From assembly GCA_025617375.2 (NCBI GenBank), contig JAMYGW020000008.1, positions 496,001 to 560,000 on the forward strand: 64,000 bases of DNA, written 5' to 3'. A program made the translations under genes and the position numbers. The DNA comes from Acarospora socialis. Taxonomy: Eukaryota > Ascomycota > Lecanoromycetes > Acarosporales > Acarosporaceae. Below are positions 11,358-24,559 of this stretch, one piece after another. The notes under the pieces were generated by a model. The model saw nothing but the letters and a program-made list of their open reading frames with translations, searched no databases and was not told the DNA's origin. Positions within the stretch are counted from its first letter, which is position 1; each line of letters starts with the position of its first letter.

Positions 11358-14300
11358 TTCTCAGATATTTTCTGAGATGTTATAATCTTTTTATTTAATG
11401 AAATAATGAACTTTTCTGTTAATCATTCTCTTCTTTAAAATGTTCTTGACTTTGTATTCTTTGTCAGATTCAACAGACATTTCATTGATTTAAAGTAATA
11501 TGAACTGATTGCAGTGCTGTAGCATGAATGCATGAAATATTGAATGTATTCTCATTTTCTTGAGTAAATCTAGTTCATAGCTTAATCTCTTGATGTTTCA
11601 TATAATCTTGAATAATTCAATATTCTTGTTCTCTAGCTTTTTACTTCTTTTCTTTGTTCATATGTTGTCTGTTCTCAGATATATCTTCTTTTTCTTTTCA
11701 AATAGTTTTACTTCTGTTGTTTATTCTGTCTGTTATCTGATTCATTCTGTCAGATCTTAATGCAGTTTTTTCATCTGTGTGATGTTCAAAATTGCTTTTT
11801 GACTTTGTGATTCATGTTCTTTGAAATCTCATCATATCTTTGAGTTGTAGCTGTAGTTCACATAGAAAGATGTCTCTTTTGTGATTTCATTTCTTGTGTT
11901 GTTGTACACAAACTGTGTCATTGACAACAGTCATACTCAGTTATCTTGACTCTTATTGACATAATGTCTTAAGTATGTTTTTACTGTCTGATTCATTTAC
12001 TTACTTTGTTCATTTGTCTGTAAGTGATATGTCATCAACATTTTGTGTTTTATTTCAAGTTCTGCTGTAAGCATTTCTCAAAACTTGCTTGTAAACAGTT
12101 TGTCTCTGTTGATGATAAATTCTTTTAATAGTCTGTGATTGCTAATCAATTCTTACAATATGATGTATGTCAATACTGATGCTGTTGTGATCTCTTTGAA
12201 TGAAATGAACATTATGTACTTAGTTAATCTGTTCACTATAATCAATATACTATCAAACTTCACTTCTCATGCTGAATTCTTGAACAGTGATAACTTCATA
12301 ATGAAGTTCATGATAACTGACTTTCATGATGTGTCTGATGCATTTAGTCATGTTACTTCATTGTATTATTTGTCTTAATTGATTCTGTTTCTTCAGCATG
12401 AATTGTACACAGTGATCATTCTGATGACTCAATTTCTAAAATTGTTAACATTGTGTCTTCTCTGCACTAGATCTTTGATGTATTTAACTTTTAAATGTTT
12501 TTTAACTCTGTTGTAATAACACATCTCTATGAGTTCTGTGTCTATCAAGAAAGCTTGCTTTATCTTGTATATTGCTGTTAAACTCTTTGTGAGAATTTTG
12601 TTATTGTCTTTGCTTAGAATTTCAGCATGTATCATTTGTACATCTTCATAATCAAGTCATTTACTCAAGACATCTGCTTCATCATTCTCATTATTCTTCT
12701 TGTAATGAATCTGAAATTCATAGTCTGTCAACTGTTCTGCTCAACAAATCTGTCATTGATTGAGTTGTTTTGTTGTTGTGAAGTTTCTTAAATTCTTGTG
12801 ATCTGTGTAAATCTGAATTGATTTGCTTATTCTTGCAAGATAAAATCTTCAGTCTTGTAGTGCTTTCACTATTGCAAGAAGTTTCTTGTCATAAACTTTA
12901 TATCTTTTCTTGAATTCTGATAGTTTTCTAAATTGATATGTTATGAGTCTCTGTTGTTCATTCTCAATCTGATATAAACATGCTCTCACTGCAAAATCTG
13001 AAGTGTTGATTTTCAGTATCTTTTTGCATGTTGAATTGAGTATTCTCAGATGTGCTGTTTCACTAAGACTTTTCTTTAATATGTGAAATGCATTCTTCTG
13101 CTCTTGATTTCAATGTTATTTTTTGCTTTTGTGTGTCAAACATGTTAGTGGTTCTGCAATTCTTGCATAATTTGATACAAACTTTCAATAGTAATTCATC
13201 AATTCTAGAAAGACTTGTCTTTCTTGATTCTTTTTGATGTTGATCAGTTTCTGACTGCTTTTATCTTTTTTAAATTCTTCTCAATTTGTTCAGATCAAAT
13301 CACATAGTCTAGAAACTCAACTTTCTTGATCTCAAATCTGCTTTTCAACTTCTTCACATACAAGACTCTCTTGTTAAGCTTTACTAATATCTTGTGCATA
13401 TGTCTGCAGTATTTTTCAAGATTTTCTGAATATATCAGAATGTTATTAAGATATGTGATTACAAAATCATTGAGATATTCTTTCAACATATTGTTGATTA
13501 ATCTCTGAAAAGTGACTAAAGCATTCTTCAGCTCAAATGACATAATAATATACTTATAATGTTTATATCTTGTTCAGAATGCTGTCTTTCATTCTTTATC
13601 TTTTTTCATTCTTACTTGATAATAAATGTTCTTAAGATCTAAACTTGTGAATTACTTAGTCTTGTTCAACTGATTCTGCAACTCTTCTATCAATGATAGA
13701 GAATAACTGTCTCAATGAGTTATCTCATTGAGTTGTTTGTAATTGACACACAGTTATTTCTTGTCATTCTTTTTTGATATAAACAGAATCAAATATTCTG
13801 CTGATGACTTCAATAATTTAATGAATTCTTTCTTCAGATTCTTGTCAAGATAAGTTTTAACTTTCTTAAGTTGATTCTTGCTCATTGAGTATAATGACAT
13901 TCACTTAAATTGCTTTCTGTTCAATAGCAATATCTTATGATTTTATGACTTATGCTCTGATAAGTTCATTTTTGATTGTTTGAGAATTTCATATGTGTCT
14001 TTGACTGTGCATATCTCTTTTGTGACTCAGTCAATTCATGAATTCTTTTCACATAATCAAGACATCTCTAGCATTGCATTATATTCAATTAACTTCATAA
14101 CATCAAACATGATCTCTTGTAAGTTTTCAAGAATTGAGACTTTCACACAGATCTTCTCATTGATTCTTTCAATGATTTTATTCATCATTTGTATGTTGAA
14201 TAAACAGTGCACTCACTGTGTCACTAATTTCAACATATTGACTATTTGTCAGCTCATGATATTATTATCTGCTTCAAAATTCATCAATGTGTTAATTTGA

Positions 14301-16258
14301 TGTCTGTTGATCATGATCTTGATTCATATTCAATGATCATTGTTTTGTCTTTGAGATGCTGCTAACTTCTTATTCTCTAGTTTTGTTGAGAAAGCTTTTT
14401 GTTTTTTGACTCACTTAATCACTCAGCTCATCTTCAAAGTTCTTAAAATCATCTGAATTTTCTTCTGATCATGAGATTCACATACTTTAGACTGTGCTGT
14501 TCAATGTGTCTTTCTGAGTGTAGTTGAAGTTTATACTAATTGTACTTTATTTACAACTGACTCTCAATGACTCTTACTCTTTGCAGAAATTTAAGTGACA
14601 TATACTCTTCACTGAAGATTCATCTGCCTTCATTTTGCATAATATACTCTTTGAGTAAGCATATCTTGATCTTGTGACTCTTCATTTTTCAAACAAGAAA
14701 TTTTGACATTGATTCTCTCATAATCATTTGTATGTCTCTCATTAAATCATCAAATTCTTTGCATATCTCTGCTTTCTGATTTCAAGTCTTTTGCTTTTTC
14801 TTCTGCATTGTATTGCAGTTTGATGTCATTTCTTTTTGAATACTTAGATCTCTTTTAATTTTTGTTCAGTACTTTCTCAAGAGTTCTGTCTCAGCATCAT
14901 TCAAATTTTCTTTTATGTGTGTATCACTATCAGAAAATATTCAAGATTCATCAATCTGAGATTCATGATCATCAGTCTCTTCAATGTCATCTTCAAGAAC
15001 ATTATCTTCTTTCTTAGCATCAAGAACTCTTTTCTTGATAAGAATAACTAATTTTCTTTTGTAGATTGATTGACTTGTTACATCATATCTGTTCTTCATG
15101 TCTTTGTGTGATTTCTGAGAGTATTATTCAGCTCTGTCTTTTGCACTCATATGTGCTCAGCATATGTCATCATAACAGACTGTTTAATTCAGAGCATCAT
15201 GCACTATATTTGATTTCTTCATCTTTGTTTTGATCATTACTGCTGCAATATTTCTTCTTTTTATTCAAGATCTGTTGCATTCTTGAACAAGATGTTCAGA
15301 TTTTTCACAGTTATAATACATTCACATTTCATTTTGCAGTGTCATCTGAGACTTAGTGAATTGCTCTGACTGACATTCAGACTTCATTCATCTAGTCTTT
15401 TATGACTTTTAATGATGCTTCTTAATTATATTGAGATTTATAGAATTTGTTTTTTTAGATCTTATCAGTGAAACATATTACTTAATTCACAATCAAAAGC
15501 TTTCTTCTTGATCTTCTGTCATAGATGACATTCAATATTCTTTTTGTTTCATCTATTGTTTTCATTGACAACTGTCAATATTAATACTCAGATCAATCAT
15601 TCTCTGAAGATTGTCTGATTGTTTTGCTTGAGCTATTTTGTCTTTGATGAACTTTCTCAACTCACAATAATACTGATAAATGAGTGCTTTGTCATTTCAT
15701 CTGATAAGTGCTGCTAACTGTTGAAACTCTGTGATGTATACTGTCACTAATTCACTCTGTCACAAGATGTGAACTTGTTTCTCTGCTGCTCTCTTTTTGT
15801 TAATTACTTTGAAAACTTTCTTAAGTTTCTCTTTAAACTTGCTGAAGTCATTGAACATGAACTTCACATCAGCATTGTGTTTGTTGTAACTCTTCTCTAA
15901 AAATTTGTGTAACTTGAGATCAATTCAATCAAAGACTGCATTCACTAAATAGATTGTTGCAAACAATGTCTTCTCTTGATTGATTTGAAACTTTGATTGA
16001 TTGAATTCAATATACAGATTGAGCTTAGTCACAAAGACTCACAGCTTTTTTCATTCTTCATCAAAGATATTGAGTATCTGAATCTTTAATGCATTCACAG
16101 ATAATTGTATTATCTGAACTGACATCACTGATTGTGTTGTCATTCTACTCAAAGTAGATGATAAAGATGAATTTGTCTGAGCTTGTCTCAAGAATAAGAT
16201 TGAGACATTCTTCTGTGTGTCAGACATCATACTCATTATATTGTAAGAGTGTTCAAAG

Positions 16259-16609
16259 TGTAATGTTCTAATCTGAGATTTCTTGAGTATGTAGAGCTAA
16301 GAGTTTGTGCTTGTTGATATAACAGCTGATCTGAAATGATTCTGAACTTTAACTCTTAGATGATTATTTAAGTTGAATATGATTGTTTTCATAAGAAAAA
16401 TGACTCTACTATATAGTGAGCTCACTTGCTGACCTCACTGTTGAGCTCATTGAGGCAGTTCATTCATGCAATCTGTTGAGCTTGCTCATCAAGCTTGTCA
16501 TCAAGCATGTCAAGATGTCACATGACTGCTGTCTAAACATTTTCTGAATGTACATTTTTTGTGTGTATGCATCAGTTTGTTCTAAGCTTGTTCTGACTTG
16601 ATTATAACA
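16259..16609 (-). repeat. Right LTR of element A (351 bp)
   Basis: Starts tgtaatgttc and ends tataaca, like the left copy. In element orientation this is the 5' LTR, with the gag-like region directly inside it. Confidence 0.88.
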
Positions 16610-16638
16610 TTTCTTCAATGCTCAGTGTTGATTCTCAG

Positions 16639-16989
16639 TGTTATGTTTCAACTGAGATTTCTTGATTATAGAACTAGAATTTGTGCTTATTGATATAAAG
16701 ACTTGTCAAAGATTCTAAATAAACAGTAACTTTGTATTGCATAACTAGATGAGTTGAACATGATCATTTTCATAAAGAAAACAATTTTACTATATAGAGT
16801 CTTGCATGTCTGACACATCAGCACACTGATGTGTCTATCATGATAATAGTGCTCTCAGCTTTATTGACATATCTTGTTAAGTTTTGTGCTCAATGAGCTG
16901 TCATGTGACTGCTGTCTAGCAGTTTCTCATATATGTCTCTTGATGTAGTCTATGATTTGCATCATTTCTCATTAAATATGATCATAACA
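16639..16989 (-). repeat. Left LTR of element B (351 bp)
   Basis: tgttatgttt...ataaca, paired with 22,396-22,746 at identical length. Confidence 0.9.
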
Positions 16990-17064
16990 TCATTCTTTTC
17001 CTTCTAGATGCTAGTTTCTTAGTGTTTATTTAAGCAAGAGTATATATGAGCTTCATTCTCAGCA

Positions 17065-17295
17065 ATGATGCTTTCTAAATCTAAAAATCATCTTGTTTTT
17101 GCAAAAATCATTCTTCAGCTCAGTGTCATTTCTTTAATTATCTGCAATTGTTGTTTCTTTCTCTTCATTGTCTGCATTTACATGAAGAGTGACTTCAAGA
17201 AGTTTAAGTGCATCAAATGCACTTGTTGTGATTGTTTTTGCATTTTGTTGTCTCTTGACTCACTGAATCATGTTCATGAAAAGCTCAAGTCTTAA
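17065..17295 (+). other. Antisense Cys-rich open frame of element B (76 codons)
   Basis: Lies just inside the left LTR and is antisense to gag-pol. An ATG at 17,065 follows a TATA-like tatatatgag some 20 bp upstream. The frame encodes a Cys-rich segment with closely spaced pairs (for example KCIKCTCC). The same position in A and E holds a related antisense region. The product is unknown and the copy is degraded. Confidence 0.55.
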
Positions 17296-20200
17296 CTGAA
17301 TAAGACAAAGACTGAGCACACTGCTCAACTGAAGTCTCTTTAAAAGCTGAATTCTAAAATTCTACATCTTTGAAAGAAAATTCATTTCAACAAGACTCAA
17401 TTTTTGAAGAAGATTGACTGTATGATTGCTGAGTTGAGCAGTGATAATGATGAAACAAAGAATGAAGAAAATTCTTTCAATATGCAGCAACTAATCAACT
17501 TTATGTCTTCATCATTCTGAAATGTTTCTATGATTTTTTCTCAAAATGTTGAAGTGTTTTCACACAGTTATTGAGATTCTCTCTGAGTTCTTATGTGTTC
17601 TCTGAGATGTTATATTCTTTTCACTTTATGAGATAGTGAGCTTTTTCACTAATCATTCTCTTTTCTAGAATATTCTCAACTTTGTATTCTTTGTCAGACT
17701 CAACTGATGTCTTAATTGTTTGAAGTGATATGAATTGATTGCAGCACTGTAGCATGAATGCATGAAATATTGAGTGTATTCTCATTTTCTTGAGTAAGTT
17801 CAGTTCATAACTTATTTTCTTGATGTTTCTCTTGATTTCAAATGATTCTATGCTTTTGCTGTTCAATTTTTTACTTTTTCTCTTTGTCTTGATGTTGTCT
17901 GTGCAAAGATATACTTTTTCTTTCTTCTGAAATGATTTCTCAGATCTTTTCTTGTCTGATTGTTGTTGAATTCTGCTTGTCAGATTTCTGTGCAGTTTCT
18001 TTATTTGTGCAATGTTCAATGTTGCTTTTTGACTTCATGATTCATGCTCTTGTGAATCTTGTCATATCTTTGAGTTGTATTCATAGTTTGCATAAAATGA
18101 TGTTTCTCTTGTGATTTCATTTCTTGTGTTGTTGTATGCAAACTGTGTCATCAGTAGCAGTTGCATTCAATTATTCTGTTTTTTGTTGACATAGTGTCTT
18201 AAGTACATTTTTACTGTCTGATTCATTCATTTGCTTTGTTCATCTGTTTGTGAGTGATATGCTGTTGACATCTTGTGTTTTATTTCAAGTTCTGCTGTGA
18301 GCATTTTCCAGAACTTGCTCATGAACAACTTGTCTCTGTTAATGATAAACTCTTTTAATAGCTCATAATTGCTAATCAATTCTTGCAGTATGATGTACAT
18401 CAATACTGGTGCTGTTGCAGTTTCTTTGAATGAAATGAACATTGTGTACTTGATCAATCTATTCACTATGATCAATATACTATTAAATCTTATCTCTCAT
18501 GCTGAATTCTTCAATAGTGATAACTTTGTAATGAAGTTCATAGTAATTGACTCTCATGATCTGCTCAGTGCATCAACTTGTGTTACTTCATTGTATCTCT
18601 TGTCTCAATTAATCTTATTCTATCAGCATGAATTGCATCTGACAATCATCTCAGTGATTTGTCTTCTAAAATCACTAATGTTGCACTTTCTTTACATGAG
18701 ATTCTCAGTGTGTTTTACTTCTAGATGCTCATGAACTTTGTTTACATGATATTTCTGTATGAGTTCTTTGTTCATTAAGAAAGTGTTCTTCATCTTGTAC
18801 ATTGTCACTAACTTCTTGATTAAAATTTCATTGTTGTCTTTCTTCAGAATTTCAACATGAACTTGTTTCACTTCTTCATGATTGAGTTGTCTGCTCAAGA
18901 TATTGACTTCATCATTCTCATTATTCTTCTTGTAATGAATCTGAAATTTGAAGTCTGCTAACAATTCAGTTCAGCAAATCTGTCTATGATTTAACTGCTT
19001 AATTGTTGTGAAGTTCTTCAGATTCTTGTGATCTGTATAGATCTGTATAGATTTTTCTGTGTTTGTAAGATAAGATCTTTCACTTCTGCAGTGCTTTCAC
19101 TATCATAAGAAGTTTTTTATTGTGAATCTCATATCTTTTCTTGAGTTCTGATAACTTTCTGAATTGAAACACTATGAGTCTCTGTATTTCATCTTTGATC
19201 TGATATAAGTATGCATCAACTGCAAAGTCTAATGCATTGATTTTCAATATTTTCTTGCATACAGTCTGAGATATCATGAGGTGAGCTGTTTCACTGAGAC
19301 TTTTCTTCAATATGTTGAACACTTGCTTCTGTTTCTTGTCTCAGTGTTATTTCTTGTTTTTTTGCATTAAGTGAGTGAGAGATTCTGCTATTTGAGAGTA
19401 GTTTAATACAAACTTTCAATAGTAGTTCATCAATTCTAGAAAGACTTGTACTTCCTTGATTTTTGTGAATGTAGATCACTGTCTTACAGTCACTGTTTTT
19501 GCTGAATCTTTCTTGATGCATTCAGGTCAAATCACATATTCTAAGAACTTAATTTCTTGAGTTTTGAATCTGCTCTTTGATTCTTTCATATATAGTGATT
19601 TCTTCTTCAACTTTGTAAGTATCTTCTGCACATGCTTTCTGTGTCTTGTAAGATCTTCTGAGTAAATCAATATGTTATTTAAGTATGTGATTACAAAGTC
19701 ATCAAGATATTCTCTCAATATGTTGTTGATGAGTCTCTGAAAGATGACTGATGTATTTTTTAGTTCAAATGACATGACAGTATATTCATAATGTCTGTAT
19801 CTTGTTCAAAAAGCTGTCTTTCATTCTTCATCTTCTTTCATTCTAATCTGATGATAGACATTTTTGAGATCTATGTTAGTAAATCACTTAGCTTTGTCAA
19901 GTTGATTCTGCAATTCTTCAATCAAGAGTAATGAATAACTGTTTCTTCATATTATCTCATTCAACTGTCAGTAATCAACACATAGTTACTTTTGATCATT
20001 CAACTTTGATACAAACAGAATCAAATATTCTGCTGATAACTTCAATAGTTTTATGAATTCTCTCTTAAGATTCTCATCAAGATAATTTTGAACTTTCTTG
20101 AGTTGGTTCTTGCTCATTGAGTATAATGACATTCACTTAGATTGCTTTTCATTCAATAGTGATATCTCATAATTTCATAACTTGTGTTTTAACAAACACA

Positions 20201-22395
20201 TCTCTGATTGCTTCAGAATCTCATATGTGTGTTTTGTTGCATAGATTTCTTTTGTAACTCAGTTAATCTTGAGATTATAGTCTCTTAAGTATGACATATT
20301 TAATATGACATCATACTTCATGAAGTTTATAACATCTAGCATCATCTCTTGACATCTTTCTGAAATGTTGATCATGATATAAGTCTGTTTCATTACATCT
20401 TCATGACTTTCATTTGTCATCAGCATTCTTGCTGAATACAGTATCTTTATAGTTCTTAGTTCTGCTTCTTGAACTAGCTTTTGTGAAATGTAGTTGTTTG
20501 ATGCTCTGAAATCAACTAAAGTGTGTATTATCTTTAACAGTTAATCATCTTGTCTGAAATTCATCTCTATCATGATTTTATCTTTGTGTTGTTCATGAGA
20601 CTCTAGCAGCTTCTTGATCTCTAGTCTTGTTGAGAAAACTTACAGTTTTTTGATTTTTCTGCATTCTCTTGTGCTCTTCTTCATAGATTTCTGAATTATT
20701 GTGATTTTCATTTGATGAACATCAAATCTGAGTGCTTCTTGCTTTCATTCACAACACACTATTCATTGTGTATTTTCAGATCATATCTATCATATTTGTT
20801 CTGCAACAGATTTTGAAGTGTTTTCACTTTGTGTAGAAATTCTGACAAAATATAATCTTCTTGAAAGATTCATAGCTCTTTGTTTTCAGTCTTCATTTCT
20901 AGAGATAGACTTATGCTAAGCTCAAATTCTTCTTTAGCTGCTGATTAAATTCTCATGAATGAGAGTTTCAGATGATTCTTTATGATTTTTTGTGTTCATT
21001 TTATGACTTTCTTAACAACTTAATTGATTTCTTGTGTCTCATTCTGTCTCTGCTTCAAGACAGTGATCTTTTTTTGTAGATCTTGTTTCTTCTGCTGAAG
21101 TCTTTCTTTCTTTTATGCTCTGTGTTGATTTTCTGAGTGCTTATATCTTGACTTGAGTTTCTGATCAACTTTTCATTTGTTGACTTTCTTTTGATTTGTG
21201 TCTGAATTTAAGACAATTCAGATGCTATCACTGTAGTCTTCTTCTATCTGAGTATCACAAGTATCAGTTTTTTTGATCTCAGTCTCTAAAACACATAGTT
21301 CTTTCTTCACAGCATCATCTGATTTAAACTGTTCTGTAATATCATAAGTTTCTTGTTTCTGACATAACTTCTTTGAGTAATATCTGACTTCATTCTTGCT
21401 GCTCATGTGTGTTCAACACATGTCATCATAGCAAGCTGTTCAGCTAAGATTGTCATGCACTACTTCTCTAGTTGCAATCACAGCTTTTTTTCTTTCTTTC
21501 TTGAACTTTCTGCAGTTCTGTGCAAGATGTTTAATAGTATTGCAGTTGTAGCATTTTTGCACTTTTCAGTTGCTCAAAGACTTTTCTCTTGAGAATCATT
21601 TGTTTCTGTGTGATGCTTCTTTTGACTGTTGTATCAAAGATTGATCTCATTTCATCATATTAAGATTCATAAAGTTCATATGTTGTCATCTTCAACTATT
21701 TTCATAAATTCTTTCTGTTCACTTCTGATGTCAGTAATTTCTTTTTTTTATCTGATGCTCTCACTGACAACTGTTTATCATGATTGTCTTATTGATTAGT
21801 TCTTGCAGATTGTCTGATCTGTCACTTTATGCAATCTTGTTCTTGATAGATTCTTTCAAGTCTCAATAGTAAGTGAATGCTAATTGATTCAGATTTCATT
21901 GTGTAAGTGCTGCAATTCTTTGAAACTCTGTCACATATTTAACTGCAAATTCTTCTTGCTGTAATGTGTGAATCTTTTGTTTTGCTACATGTTTCTCATC
22001 AACTACTTCAAAGATTCTCTTCAGCTCTTTCTTGAACTGCATTCAGTTTTCTATGCAAGATGTATTTTATTTTCAATCAGAAATGCTCTTAATCATAAAC
22101 TTGTTGAGCTGAGATTTAATTCAATCAAATGCTGTGTTCTTCATGTAGAATGTTGCAAATAAGACTCTGTTGATGTTGCTTTTGAACTTCTTTTGATTGA
22201 AGTTGACATACAGGTTAATTTGAGCAAGAAATTGTCTCAAATTTCATTGATTTTCTGTAAAGTTCTCTGATGTCTTGACTTTGAATACTTTGTGATCAAT
22301 GTTAACTATCTTTGTTGATTCAGTGCTCTGCAACACACTGTCTGAGATTGATTCTTTGAAAGACATCTCTCTTTATATTGTAAGAGTGTTCAAAG

Positions 22396-22746
22396 TGTTA
22401 TGTTTCAACTGAGATTTCTTGATTATAGAACTAGAGTTTGTGCTTATTGATATAAAGACTTGTCAAAGATTCTAGATAAACAGTAGCTTTGTATTGCATA
22501 ACTAGATGAGTTGAATACAATCATTTTCATAGAGAAAACAATTCTACTATATAGAGTCTTGCATGTCTGACACATCAGCACACTAATGTGTCTGTTGTGA
22601 TGATAGTGTTCTCAGCTCTATTGACATGTCTTGTCAAGTCTTGTGCTTAGCAAGCTGTCACATGACTGCTGTCTAGCAGTTATCTGTATACACTTCTTGA
22701 TGTAGTTTATGATTCACATCATTTCTCATCAAATATGACTGTAACA
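22396..22746 (-). repeat. Right LTR of element B (351 bp)
   Basis: tgttatgttt...taaca. This is the 5' LTR in element orientation. Confidence 0.9.
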
Positions 22747-24506
22747 CTTAAAGTGCTGATATGCTGTCTTCAGTTTTATGTTGACTTTTTATTTATTGAT
22801 TTCTTTCTGATCTGCATCTGAATTCAGTACTTGTCAGATGCTATCACTGTAGTCTTTTTCTATCTGAATTTCTCAAGTATTGATCTCTTCAATCTTGATA
22901 TCAAGAACATTTTTCTTGATATATTTTTTCACAAGAATAACTAATTCTTTCTTGTAGTTTAATCAACTCATTGTGTTGTGTCTGTTTCTAATATCTTTGT
23001 TATATGACTTCTGAAGATATCATTTGACTTTGTTCTTTATGTTTATGTGTACTCTGCACATGTCATTGTAGCAGACTGTTCAGTTGAGAGCATCATACAC
23101 TATGCATATATTCTTTTTGACTGTCACTGCAATATTTTTTCTTTTTATTCAAGATCTGTTACATTCTTGAACAAGATGTTCAGATTTTCTGCAGTTATAA
23201 TATATTCATATTTTGTTTTGCAGTGTCATCTAAGACTTAGTGAATCACTCTGTCTGACATTTATGCTCTGTTTGTCTAGTTTTTTATGACTTTTGATGAC
23301 ACTTCTTGATCATATTGAGATTTATAGAGTTCATTTCTTTATGTCTTATTGATGAAATGTATTGCTTGACTCACAGTCAAAAGCTTTCTTCTTGATCTTC
23401 TATCATAAATGACATTCAATATTTTTTTTGTTTCATCTGTTGTTTTCACTGTCAACTATCAATATTAATACTTAGATCAATCATTTTCTGAAGATTGTCT
23501 GATTGTTTTGCTCAGATTATTTTGTCTTTGATGAACTTTCTTAACTCACAATAGTACTGATAGATAAGTGCTTCATTATTTTATCTGATAAGTATTGTTA
23601 ACTGCTAAAACTCTGTGACATATACTGTTGCTGATTCACTCTGTCACAAGATATAAACTTATTTCTCTGCTGCTCTCTCTTCATTAATTACTTTGAAGAT
23701 TTTTCTTAATTTTTTTTTAAACTGTGCATAGTCATTAAACATGAACTTCACATCTGCATTGCATTCTTTGTATTTCTTTCTCAGAAACTCATGCAGCTTG
23801 AGATTAACTCAATTGAAAGCTGCATTTACAAGATAAATTGTTGCAAACAATGTTTTCTCTTGATCAGTCTGAAACTTCAGTTGATTAAATTCAATATATA
23901 GATTGAGCTTCATCACAAAGACTTGCAGTTTTTCTCATTCTTCATCAAAGATATTCAGTATTTATATCTTAGATGCACTCAGAGATAGTTGTATTGCTTG
24001 AGCTAACATCATTGCTGATTGTGCTATCATTTTATTTGAAGTAAATGATAAAGATGAATTTGTTTGAGCTTGTCTCAAAAACAAGATTGAGACATTCTTC
24101 TGTGTGTCAGACATCATACTCATTATATCATAAGAATATTCAAAGTGTAATGTTCTAATCTGAGCTTTCTTGAGTATGTAAAGCTAAGAGTTTGTGCTTA
24201 TTGATATAATAATTGATCTGAAACAGTTCTGATCTTTAACTTTTAGATAATTATTTAAGTTTAACATGATTGTTTTCATAAAAGAAACAATTCTACTATA
24301 TAGAATGTGCTTGATGTTTCTGTATTGAGTACTCTTGATGTTTTGATGTTTTAATGTTGAGAAATTGAGTTCTCAGCTCATCTGCTCATCATTGAGCTGT
24401 TGTGTTATTATGTAATTGCTGTTTAGCAGTTCTTCTTGTACACACTTCAGGTGAACTCTTGATCACAGACTTGTGAGTTTCTTTCTCTTTGAGTATGATT
24501 ATAATA
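22747..24506 (-). mobile_element. Ty3-type LTR retrotransposon fossil D, interrupted by B
   Basis: Positions 22,747-24,145 match the gag-side region of A and C and run into an LTR at 24,146-24,506. A 29-bp piece of the same element (16,610-16,638) lies on the other side of B, so D is the older host of B. The pol half and second LTR are not seen; element A occupies the place where they would continue. Heavily broken. Confidence 0.8.
24146..24506 (-). repeat. LTR of element D (361 bp)
   Basis: The first 160 bp align with the LTRs of A, C and E (start tgtaatgttctaatctgag). The rest is diverged, so D belongs to a related but distinct LTR subfamily. It ends near ataata at 24,506. Confidence 0.75.
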
Positions 24507-24559
24507 TAAAGTCTTTAACAATACTGTTTTATGTGTCTGCAGTGATGCAGTGATTTGAG

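Larger units (their letters stand above)
10421..16609 (-). mobile_element. Ty3-type LTR retrotransposon fossil A, complete in outline (6.19 kb)
   Basis: Two direct LTRs of 351 bp bound it. On the minus strand the order is gag-like region (about 14,900-16,240), reverse transcriptase (remnant at 13,295-13,543), RNase H (about 12,840-13,060), integrase (about 12,000-12,640) and an integrase C-terminal region (about 11,380-11,600). This gag, RT, RNase H, IN order is that of the Ty3/gypsy group. The element is whole in layout but heavily broken, with dozens of interruptions. I find no matching target duplication at its ends (taaga versus tttct), so one border may have been rearranged. Confidence 0.88.
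16639..22746 (-). mobile_element. Ty3-type LTR retrotransposon fossil B, complete in outline (6.11 kb)
   Basis: Bounded by 351-bp LTRs of a sister subfamily (start tgttatgttt, end taaca). On the minus strand I see a gag-like region (about 20,940-22,370), reverse transcriptase (19,527-19,775), RNase H (19,080-19,322), integrase zinc-binding part (about 18,700-18,960), integrase core (18,227-18,475) and C-terminal region (17,621-18,019). It is inserted in older element D: the flanks ctcag (16,634-16,638) and cttaa (22,747-22,751) differ only by transitions, as expected of a mutated 5-bp target duplication, and D's sequence on the two sides is continuous with the gag region of B itself. Heavily broken, with dozens of interruptions. 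Confidence 0.9.

Noticed and set aside
10416-16614. A target-site duplication for element A
   Set aside because: The flanking five bases (taaga and tttct) do not match even if transitions are allowed.
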